A DNA stretch of 64,000 bases from Reticulitermes speratus. Its lineage: Eukaryota > Arthropoda > Insecta > Blattodea > Rhinotermitidae. Numbering within the stretch: the first letter of the stretch is position 1; each line of letters starts with the position of its first letter. The stretch lies in contig JAJKFL010000039.1 of the NCBI GenBank assembly GCA_021186555.1, positions 21,063,733 to 21,127,732 of the forward strand, read 5' to 3'. Positions 55,661-64,000 of the stretch are shown piece by piece. The notes beneath the pieces are model-generated. The model worked only from the letters and a program-made list of their open reading frames with translations, was not told the origin of the DNA and searched no databases. Position numbers and translations under genes: made by a program.

Positions 55661-58304
55661 CCCTTACGTTATTCACGTTGTGTAAACCAGTTATGATCAG
55701 TGTAGTTATGGAAGAGGAACTGTAATTTTGTGGCATTCAGTCGGGGTTCGCGGGTTTGTGCCGTAACGTTACAGATGGTACCACCCACCATGGCGGGGGC
55801 TTAATATTGTCGCTGGTGCTGGCTGCACGCATTTGGCAGTTAAAGCCTGTACCTGTCTCAGACCTTCCTCAAGCGTCATGTAATACGTAGTGTCATGTCT
55901 TGGTGTGTATTGTCGACCTATGGTTTCTCATGTAAGGAGGTTGTTTTCCTGTCGTCATTTGAGGCCACTTTTCTGATGCTTGTTCCATTATTGTGTACCG
56001 TACGGACGTCTGACCGATTTTTAAAGGAGCGCGGGGCACTCAAGTCGAAACTCGATGTGTTACAGTTTGAAGTTCTGGTTCACTGATGTAAGTAGGGCTA
56101 AATCATACGGTTCCCCTAACTGATTCGCATTCTTGGGATGGCTGGCATTTTTAAATTTCTAATCAGGCCAGACGTGTTCGCTTTTCGTGTTGGAGGAGGT
56201 TAATCCTCATTTACTTCGCAAATGTTCAGAGTCTGCTCGATTCCGTCCTATCACCCCTCGTGGTAGTCGTGTGCGCAAATTCGTAGGACACTCCCCGGTT
56301 TGGATTCTCAGTACGAAAAGCTATGTGTGAACTCAGCATCCTTAATTGAGTTCGTTTTGGTAAACCTAACAGCTGTATAACTGAAATCAGTAATACAGTT
56401 CGCATGCCGGAAGAATCCGCGGGCCGCATGTTGGTCATTCATGTCCTGCACCGTAGTTTATACTGTAAATATCCTTACTTCGCGCGCGAGTGTGTGATGT
56501 TGAGGAGAGAATGATGAATGCTTCCGGTGGCCCAAGAATTATTTACCTAATGTGAGGAAGCAAGACCTGGGACTTATGCGTTGGACTGACTGACTGACTG
56601 ACATCATCATCATCCAGTAGAAGAGTACGAGTATATGCTCTGTCGAGCTTGCATGCTAACAATCCCAAATGCATTCTTCCGTTTGAGGCAGGTTTTGGTT
56701 TCACAAATGCGTCTACAGTTGTGCGTAGTTTGACTAGTGCACAGCGGAGTATGTGCTGTGTTGTAGTCAGTACTGAATTGTTACGAGCAATACCATTTGT
56801 TTTTTATTTTTAATTTTTTTGGCCCCCCCCCCCCCCCCCCCGCTTTGTTCCAGTCGTCGTGGGTTGCATTCAGAAGAATGTTAGTTTGGATTTTCAGTTT
56901 CCCACAAATGAGGAATCACTTGGTGTTTCTCCCAGTGGCCCTATTAGGTTGGTAGTGAAGAAGCCTGTTACAGTAAAATCTGTGTGTATCGAAACTTACC
57001 CTGTATATTTAACAGTATTAAGTTGTCTTCAGTTGAAGGTATTGTGTAGTCCTTGCGTCGTATTAGTTGTTTATTTAAATACCTACCTGTCTTCAGAATA
57101 ACTTTTGTTTTTACCCTCTTTCAGGTTAATATATCACATAGCTATTTTAGCAGATCGATTCGGTGTTTTTGGAGTTAACGGATTTCGATGAAATTTGGTA
57201 TTGGTGGGAGGTGGATTTTACTCCGTCCGAGAAGGGAGGCATTGAGAAGCTAGTCCAGCAATTCGCCACTGTTTTGTTTGAGTTCAGTACTGAAGGTTCC
57301 GTTTCGTCGCAACTGTAGCCCACTTCGTGTGCCAGCTGCATCTGGTCCACAGTTTTTAAGATGCATTTAATATCATTTACGAAGAGAGTGTTTAGTTCCA
57401 TTTAGATTGTCCGACTACAGTTTTGTATACTTGTACACGTTTCTCACAACCCGTGCTACTTGCCCCCCCCCTCCCCCCCTTTAATTATGGGGCGAGTTTA
57501 ATTTTGGTCTGTATCGGTTCCGTGTGATCATGTACTACATATATTCCGACTGCAGTAAGACATCTAGTTCGCCAGCTTAACAACAACTGTTCCGAAGTTG
57601 GGTTAATTTCAGGCCAGTGTTGTGTGGAAAAATCGCAGACAAAGCGTTCGAAGCACGTCTGCAGTACACCTGCACACTATCTGATATTCTGTGATGCATG
57701 CAGGTTTGTTGAGTTCGAATTATTGGGTCTGAACCTTCCAGTAAGCCGAAGCTTTCACGAAAGGCAAGAAGTCCTTTTATGACCCCCGTTACCTCTCCAT
57801 CCCCAGTCGACATGCCGGCACACATTTGGCGTCAGTATGTAAGGCGTAGTGTGTGTTAACAGGGTCGATGAGGAGGGAAACTGAAACTGGCTGTGTTACC
57901 AGCATCTAAACGAATTGTTTGTAAAGTGGGCGGAAGTTGCAGGGGTCGTCGTTCCTTACAGCCTCCCCTACTTTTGGAGTTATGGGCTTCCCCCTGCACC
58001 AGCACCCCCCATGTTGATTTTTCAAGCATACGTACATGTCGGAAACTTGGGTCTCCCAACGCATGAAGTTGATGCCACAGCTTTTCCGCCTTCTGTTGTG
58101 CGTACAGGCAACACCATGCCCCCAATGTGTACCGCGCTCTTTTCCATACTTCTGAAAAGGCCTCTCGTACCCACCTCTGGGGTTCAGGTGCACATTTTCG
58201 TGTACGAACGTGTGACAGATTTCCCCTTTTACGAACGTTTTGTGCACTTCGGCATCCTTGAGTAGCGCCTATTAAAATGGCCGTCCCTACGCACGCATCG
58301 AACT
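55661..58304. other. unassigned stretch with C-runs and open frames
   Basis: A 19-base C-run lies at 56823-56841 and another at 57463-57470. A plus frame at 56859-57101 (IRLVVKKPVTVKSVCIETY) follows a possible acceptor TTGTTCCAG. Overlapping frames on both strands at 57906-58265 exceed 110 codons each. None matches a family I recognise. Confidence 0.3.
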
Positions 58305-58440
58305 CGTAACGGGACGTCTCAGAGCCGGTCTGGACTCTTGGGAGGAGGAGAGAAAAGGCCCTCGCCCCTGTTGGGAATCGAACCGCGATACCTCGGCTGT
58401 GCAGTTTGTAGCCTAGTCACTATACTGCTGTAATGTTGTT
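58305..58440 (-). repeat. SINE family C, head fragment
   Basis: CAGAGCCGGTCTGGACTC then GTTGGGAATCGAACCGCG and CTCGGCTGTGCAG: reverse complement of the head and early body. Confidence 0.7.
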
Positions 58441-58525
58441 AAGGTAGTAAACTACGACACTGAAGTGTAGGCTTCCATGCCCAACGTTATATTTATGTAA
58501 TTATTTCTTGGGTGTATTAACAGCG

Positions 58526-58766
58526 TAATGTGCAGTATATACGCCAGATTTCACTCGCCGGCAATAATACACGCCATAGTCGCCGCTACAGCAATGACCA
58601 CTGGACTGATAACCCTGCGCCACATGTACGCTCCCAGGGAGCCCACCGGCGGTAGCCGCTCGTAGGTTACACAAAACCGGCGAATGCTGCGTAGCGACGG
58701 ATGACGCCGCCCGCTCGCGTCATAGAGTGGACGACGTCAGTTGCACGGCGCTCTGCAGTATATCGT
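58526..58766. repeat. tandem duplication unit, copy 1
   Basis: It runs from TAATGTGCAGTATATACGCC to GCTCTGCAGTATATCG. It aligns along its length with 59100-59357, for instance GGCAATAATACACGCCATAG and CGTCAGTTGCACGGCGCTC. Confidence 0.9.
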
Positions 58767-59068
58767 GGGCACGCGGTGGCGCAGTTGGGTGAGGCACTGC
58801 GCTACAAACCGGAACGTCGCGGGTTCGATTCCCGATGGTGTCACTGGAATTTTTCATTGACATAATCGTTTCGGTCGCACTATGGCCCTGGGGTCGACTT
58901 AGCCTCAATGAGTACCAGGAATCTTTCCTGGGGGGTAAAGGCGGCTGGTGCGTAGGGCTGACAACCTTACCACCTTCATATGCCGATTGTCTAAAAAATC
59001 TGGGAGCCTCAACCTCCTGGGACCCTAAGGGCCTGTCCAGGCCTGTAATGGGATTGCTTTTTTGCTTG
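58767..59068 (+). repeat. tRNA-derived SINE, family D, with target-site duplication
   Basis: The head has GGTGGCGCAGTTGGGTGAG (A-box region) and GGGTTCGATTCCCG (B-box region). The body contains GGGGTCGACTTAGCC, AGGCGGCTGGTGCG and CTCAACCTCCTGGG. It is flanked by the exact 14-bp duplication CTGCAGTATATCGT (58753-58766 and 59069-59082), which marks a complete retroposition. Confidence 0.92.
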
Positions 59069-59099
59069 CTGCAGTATATCGTTCCGCGTGGGGTGAATG

Positions 59100-59357
59100 G
59101 TAATGTGCAGTATATACTCCAGATTTCACTTGCCGGCAATAATACACGCCATAGTCGCCGCTACAGCAATGACCACTGGACTTGTAACCCAGCGCCAGAC
59201 GTACGCGCCACATGTACGCTCCCAGGGAGTCCAGCCGAGCGCGGGAGCCGCTCATAGGTTACACAAAAACGGTGATTGCTGCACAGCGACGGATGACACC
59301 GCCCGCTCGCGTGATAGAGTGGGCGACGTCAGTTGCACGGCGCTCTGCAGTATATCG
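59100..59357. repeat. tandem duplication unit, copy 2
   Basis: Second unit, with a small insertion (GCGCCAGACGTAC) relative to copy 1. It is separated from copy 1 by the SINE D insertion and 17 bp. Confidence 0.9.
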
Positions 59358-59440
59358 CTCCTCGTTTTCATAGCAGCTAAGTCAGCATGAAACATGGGTA
59401 AACAAAATGTAAAGAAATAACAGTAAGATAAAGCTGTCCC

Positions 59441-59704
59441 TATACAGGCCCTTAGGGCTGCAGGAGGTTGAGGCTCCCAGAATTTATAGACAATCGGCAC
59501 ATGAAGGTGATAAGGTCAGCCCTACGCACCGGCCGCCTTTACCACCCCAGGAGATATCTCTGGTGCTCATTTCTGTTACACGCCGAGTCGACCCCAGGGC
59601 TATAGTGCGGCCGGGGGGATTAAGTCAAAGAAAAATTCCAGTGACCCCATCGGGAATCGAACCCGCAACCTTCCCGACTTGTAGCGCAGTGCCTCACCCA
59701 ACTG
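59441..59704 (-). repeat. tRNA-derived SINE, family D, inverted copy
   Basis: From CAGGCCCTTAGGGCTGCAGG to the head CGGGAATCGAACCCGC and GTAGCGCAGTGCCTCACCC. It faces the copy at 58767, about 370 bp apart, so a transcript across both could fold into a long hairpin. Confidence 0.88.
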
Positions 59705-59839
59705 CAGTTAAAAACAGTGAACGCAGTAATATAGGCCTGCAGATGTGAACTTACACGTGTCCTACCTGCTGTATTGATTGCACAGAGATAAGTGCAACAG
59801 ACACGGCAGTGTGGGTCAAGTAACTTTGCCATGTGTTAG

Positions 59840-59966
59840 GCGGAGCCTGGCCCGCGCTGCCTGCATCAGGTACCTGGCAGATGCTGTTGGCCGCGCCAGC
59901 AACGTTCACTACTTCAATGTCTGGAGCAGCGTTTCCAAAGCTCATGTGGCCACGGAAACCCTTTGA
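59840..59966 (+). CDS. candidate terminal exon, product unknown
   Basis: An acceptor-like TGTGTTAG precedes one base and 41 codons ending in TGA (59964-59966). The peptide begins RSLARAACIRYLADAVGRAS, passes through NVHYFNVWSSVSK and ends AHVATETL. Third positions are mainly C or G (CTG, GCC, CGC, TGC, ATC, TAC), a strong contrast with the AT-rich DNA around it. The pyrimidine tract is poor, and the frame stays open for about 20 codons upstream, so the true 5' edge is uncertain. The minus strand also offers an ATG-led segment (SFGNAAPDIEVVNV to SICQ) ending at a donor-like CAG/GTACCT, a weaker alternative. I recognise no family. Confidence 0.38.
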
Positions 59967-60561
59967 GGTTGAAATATACGGATCACACTCATAAGGGGTT
60001 TGGAAAATAATATTGCAAAATGAAGTGAACGAAACTTATTTTTATACGGAAAAATTGTCACTTGTTACGCACAAGCATATGTATGATTTTTCCTAGTTAT
60101 TGCCTTTGTGTATTGTCAGGGTGGGCCGCCAAGAGCATTCCTTCCTGCCTATTTTATATTCAAGGGGTTTTAAATTATGGCGCTGCGAATACGCTAGTAA
60201 CAGCGAGCCAGCCTAGACGAGTTCTGCGCTTGTAACAGGCCTACCGCAGCTTGTAAAGGAAACCGTGTAGCACCCTGTTCAGACGCCTTCGCGTAAGACC
60301 GGCTGGTACAGCAAACATCCGAGTGGGTAACGATTTGCATCCGAGTAAATGACCAAGTTGTTTATGAACGGGACCGGGAAAAAGTCTTTGCTGCCATCGG
60401 AGTATTCTTACTTAACCCGTACTTAACACCGCGAAACGCAGTTCGTGTTAACGCTGGTGTAGAGGCAAGAACGCCCAAACGCACCATTGCTGCTGTGTTA
60501 ATGCAGTGTATACTTCCCAGCTTGTAGTCACTAATTGTGCTGGTGTGCACTTTCACGTAAT
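59967..60561. other. unassigned stretch
   Basis: No gene or repeat is recognised. Confidence 0.3.
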
Positions 60562-60644
60562 TATGTCAAAACACACAATACTCAGACCAACAAAAATACC
60601 CTCTTATCATTGTTAGATGTTCTACATTACAATATCTGTAGACT

Positions 60645-60688
60645 AATCCAACATGTTTCGATCTCTCCTGGGATCATCATCAGGAATT
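60645..60688 (-). ncRNA. hammerhead-like motif, left arm, intact core
   Basis: Minus strand: stem I AAUUC pairs with GGAUU (five pairs, one wobble). Core CUGAUGA, U, stem II GAUC with GAUC, GAAA, palindromic ACAUGU, U at position 17. Confidence 0.63.
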
Positions 60689-61068
60689 CGTGTACAAGTA
60701 AGACTTGCACAAACAGAGCTAACAATATATGTACATGTTAAAAAGATATAAAATGTATAAAAGATGATCAGTTAACTGGAGGCGATTTCGTAGTGGATCC
60801 CTGGTCTACTGCAAATTAATATTAAAATTATTAAGTTAGTTAAAATAGAAAGATGTATAACCAATTTAAAGTACTTGAATGTACAAAGTGTATTTAAAAA
60901 CGTTTATGTTTATATTTTAAGTAAGTTAATTTTTTAACATTAATTTGCAGTAGACCAAGGATCCACTACGAAATCGCCTACAGTTAACTGATCATCTTTT
61001 ATACATTTTATATATTTTTTAACATGTACATATGTTTGTTCTCTTTGCTTAATTCTTACATTTTCACG

Positions 61069-61112
61069 AATTCCTGATGATGATCCCAGGAGAGGTCTAA
61101 ACATGTTGGATT
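61069..61112 (+). ncRNA. hammerhead-like motif, right arm
   Basis: Same layout as the left arm, but GAAA is UAAA (61098-61101) and stem II is weaker. G12 loss predicts an inactive copy. Confidence 0.5.
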
Positions 61113-61198
61113 AGTCCACATATATTGTAATATAGAACCTCTAAAAATAATAAGATTGCATTTTGTTGATTTGAGTATTGTGTGGTTTGATTAGTGAC

Positions 61199-61368
61199 AA
61201 TACACGGTATGAACAATATAAAAAATAATTGTCCTTGGATTAATGCATTTGGTATTCGGTATGAGTACTGAATTTTACGTACAACATACACTACCAGTCG
61301 TGCTCATCGCGTATTTCACACGTATTCAGCGAGTTTGTTTGTTGTTTGTTTGTTTGTTTGTTTGTTGT

Positions 61369-61436
<68 letters not shown>

Positions 61437-62240
61437 GCTTGCACGCGCGGCTCACTGCTTTGAGTTTCATCTCAGCTGATCGGTGTACGTAGAACATGGT
61501 CCCTAAGACGAGTAACGCTGAGCTATCAGTATCTTTCCCCACTTTTTATGGAACGTGAAGGTTCGCTACCGGTACTACTGGCGCGTATGTTGGTTGAGAC
61601 GGATTCATTTCAGGCCCTCCCAGCGAGGTTTTTTTTACAGATCAGTATTCACATTTATCTTAGAATCCCCGTATTGACCTCTTTCCACTCGGTTGTTTTT
61701 GGATCATTATAGTGTGCAGGACGTGCTGTCCATGTAAGATATGTTGGTAATTAAAATTACCTGCCAGCTATAGTCTCGTCATTACTGTTGCAGTGTTCGT
61801 TACAGTATTAGGTAACTGCACTTTTTCATTTACATGCCTAGACATTTCATTAATGCGACGTAGCGTTTGAGGAATACTTCCGTTTTCGAAACCCATGTCC
61901 GCTATCGCGTATAGCGAGTTCTGTGAAGGCGGAGATATGACGTCAGTTTATTTATATGCAGTATCGGAGGCATTGAAACCGGCCTTTATTGTAGAGGCTA
62001 TCTGGTTCCGAAACTGCAGGGGAAGATGACATAAAATTACCTCCAAGAAGCAGAAGTTAAGGGGATTTTGAGTGCATATAGTGTTGTATTGTTTTTCTGT
62101 CATGCTTTGTTACGGGCTGCGCGTTACGGAGTTTTCCTGCCAGTCGTAATCGCGTGTCCAAAGCTCAGATATATCACATTCAATATGGCACGCCAGTGAG
62201 GTTTGGAGGCCCCAGGGCGGTGACCACGATGATTGCTGTG
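61199..62240. other. microsatellite and unassigned sequence
   Basis: Apart from the TTGT/TTGC array at 61331-61442, a short minus-strand retrotransposon UTR scrap is possible at 61530-61565 (CCCCACTTTTTATGGAACG). The rest is unassigned. Confidence 0.35.
61331..61442. repeat. (TTGT)n then (TTGC)n microsatellite
   Basis: Tetranucleotide units change from GTTT to GCTT, with single-unit interruptions (TTGTTGTTTG, CTGCTTG) at regular places. Confidence 0.96.
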
Positions 62241-62462
62241 TTCTGGAATGGGATGCCTTGTAATCTGGTATCATTGTACCAACTTTTCGGAGGAATGTAC
62301 TGCCTCCATCTTCACGGTAGAAGAGTACGCCACGTCGAGCTGAGCGGTAGCGGCGCGCTTAGCTCTGTGAGACGTACTCAAACCCTGAAGGGCAAAGCAG
62401 CATGCTCCTCCGAATGGTCGGTGCATTGATACCTAACTACACGGCGTCACATCCCAGAAGAC
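62241..62462. mobile_element. family E foldback element
   Basis: Left end GTTCTGGAATGGGATGCC; right end ACACGGCGTCACATCCCAGAAG, inverted. The left arm holds a hammerhead-like motif; the right arm is a decayed mirror (CCCTGAAGGGC, CTCCTCCGAA). Confidence 0.7.
62277..62319 (-). ncRNA. hammerhead-like motif, stem I and II paired
   Basis: Minus strand: stem I UACC with GGUA, core GUGAAGA (C3 changed to G), U, perfect stem II GGAGG with CCUCC, then GAAAAGUU. Confidence 0.52.
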
Positions 62463-64000
62463 CTTTTGCGTATTCCAATTTACCCATAGTGGCATATCAT
62501 GCATGTCTCAGTGGTGAATTGTGCTACTTTTCGTTTACAAAGCCTGAATGCATCGGTTTGTATTGACACACAGGACCAGACGTTCCGTTAATTGGACTCC
62601 CCTGAGGTAAATCTGTGTAGGTTTAGGAGACACCCAGTTCGAATTCCGGCCTGGGTACAGAATATGCCAACTCCGCCGCCTTCAAAAACGTTGACTGACT
62701 TTACCGTCTGTAGATCTCGGTGGACTGTTGAAGTTTATCATTTTCGCCATTCGATGCTGTATAAATTGCAGCTGATCATCACGTCCAATAATTCCCAGGT
62801 CGTCATTTACAGCCATTACATGAAGCCTTACAAGGTACATACACAGAAGTTGGGACAGTGTCATTAACCTTGTTCGTCGATGCCAATTTGGCCATTGCAG
62901 ACAATTAAAAGTTTTTTTTTTTTTTCGTTTAATCCCTGGTAAGTTATTTGTGCATAGCATCGCACGCGGCGTTGATGACCAGAAGTACTGCCACATATCT
63001 TTCTACCCACAGTTTTCCCTTTCGGTTGGTTGTGGGTCTTTCTTTAGTTTCTTCTTGAAATCTAACTGTACGTAGTTGGATAATTTTAATTGTAATGCCC
63101 TTGTTATGACCCTGTTCTATCCGTTCACGTCGAGATAACGTAGCTTTCTTTTAACTGTAGGGCCCTTATTTTATCAGACAACTGTAGGTTGCCACGTATG
63201 TCAACTTGTTTGTCGTATTAACTTAGACCAAACATGCGACCTCCAGTGGAGAGGCGGCAGGAAGTGAAAGCGATAGGTGTCAGATAAAATAAAGACCTGG
63301 CTATTAACAGATCCCGTACTCCATCAGAGTCGTAAAACTTTGAACCTCTTTCCTCCGTAAACAGGATTCTCGACGCATATTCAGATGACGTCACGCTCCG
63401 CAGTCTTATTTGCTTAGACGCCGGCAATATTTTGGTAATGGCACGCCACCCTGTGCTACCGAGCCGATTTCACTCTTTCTATTCTTGGCAGCTACGTGCA
63501 CGTCGTATGACAGCTGCCATAATCACGCGCTATTCCACGACCGTTTTCTTCCATACATTCGTTATTCTTGGCAACAAACTAAGCGTTAATTTCACGCCAT
63601 TCAGTATAAGTTAACATCCGTTACTGCGGACTAATGTTACCGATTGTTGCCGGTAACTCGATTATTATCGATGCGGGTGCATTAACTGTCAGTTATTGAT
63701 TGCTATCGATGGTTGTCGATCCGGGTGTGATCGCAGACCAAGAGTTCTATGTCAAGTTGAAAACAGTTTTAGTTACGTCAGTAGCAGTATATGTAGTATA
63801 GGGTGTGGGCAAGTTCGGATCTACATGGATAATCTCTGCTAAGGATGGTTCGTATTTTTTAATGCGTAGTATAATCTGCCTTGTAAGGGACTCCTATATT
63901 CGTATTAATATTTTTCTGACTTTGTGGAATTACAGAATTAATTTAATTCTAAAAGGAAATTGACTTGAGAGCAAAATTTAATTCTAGGGATGTAATGGAT
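62463..64000. other. unassigned stretch
   Basis: A T-run lies at 62911-62925, and a cluster of TATCGAT/ATCGAT words at 63660-63722. A B-box-like AGTTCGAATTCC near 62637 may mark a decayed tRNA-like repeat. No gene is supported. Confidence 0.3.

Larger units (their letters stand above)
60562..61198. mobile_element. large foldback element with two inverted hammerhead-like motifs
   Basis: The left arm (about 60562-60840) and right arm (about 60929-61198) are reverse complements for roughly 270 bp with scattered differences. Shared words include ACACAATACTCA, TTACAATAT, ATCATCATCAGGAATTCGTG, AAAAGATGATCAGTTAACTG and GGTCTACTGCAAATTAAT. The centre is about 90 bp and AT-rich. No coding frame is present. 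Confidence 0.9.

Noticed and set aside
57906..58265. Gene call on either strand
   Set aside because: No recognised domain, no splice logic, and both strands are equally open; kept only as a finding.

Overview
The window reads as non-coding-rich nuclear DNA of an arthropod, most likely an insect and, by inference, a cockroach or termite (Blattodea). The evidence is a split matrix metalloproteinase (MMP) gene with GT-AG introns, several tRNA-derived SINE families, non-LTR retrotransposon tails ending in MNLRVP, MITEs and minisatellites. Nothing resembles a bacterial operon. The species call comes only from remembered resemblance of these repeats and is not tested.

Gene content is sparse. The only gene I can identify is a plus-strand MMP. 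Two consecutive exons (10722-10823 and 13895-14055) encode the end of the propeptide, the cysteine switch PRCGLPD, a furin-type RSKR site and the start of the mature enzyme. The reading frame continues exactly across the 3.07 kb intron. I found no signal-peptide exon upstream and no zinc-binding or hemopexin exon downstream, so much of 14056 onward may be intron. Two further short plus-strand open segments look like terminal exons of unidentified genes (18577-18640 and 59840-59966).

The rest is repeats. Four tRNA-like SINE families, here called A to D, occur in about 26 copies. One SINE B copy (22573-23260) is a composite of three A-tailed modules flanked by a single 14-bp target-site duplication. 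One SINE D copy (58767-59068) has a 14-bp duplication and lies inside a tandemly duplicated unit. A hAT-type MITE (5033-5379, 8-bp duplication) is nested in a retrotransposon tail. An IS630/Tc1/mariner-type element (28977-29551) has TA flanks and keeps only the N-terminal part of its transposase. Minisatellites lie at 8047-8800 (14 x ~54 bp) and 44549-45493 (23 x 41 bp).

The most interesting signal is a structural RNA motif that recurs about fifteen times on both strands, mostly in inverted pairs inside foldback elements. Each copy has a core close to CUGANGA, a short stem-loop and GAAAC. Next comes a short palindrome such as ACGU or ACAUGU, then a strand that pairs with the bases just before CUGA. 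Stems I and II change sequence between copies while keeping pairing. This is the arrangement of minimal hammerhead ribozymes known from Penelope-like retroelements and animal retrozymes. One constant extra U before stem II departs from the textbook consensus, so self-cleavage is unproven.
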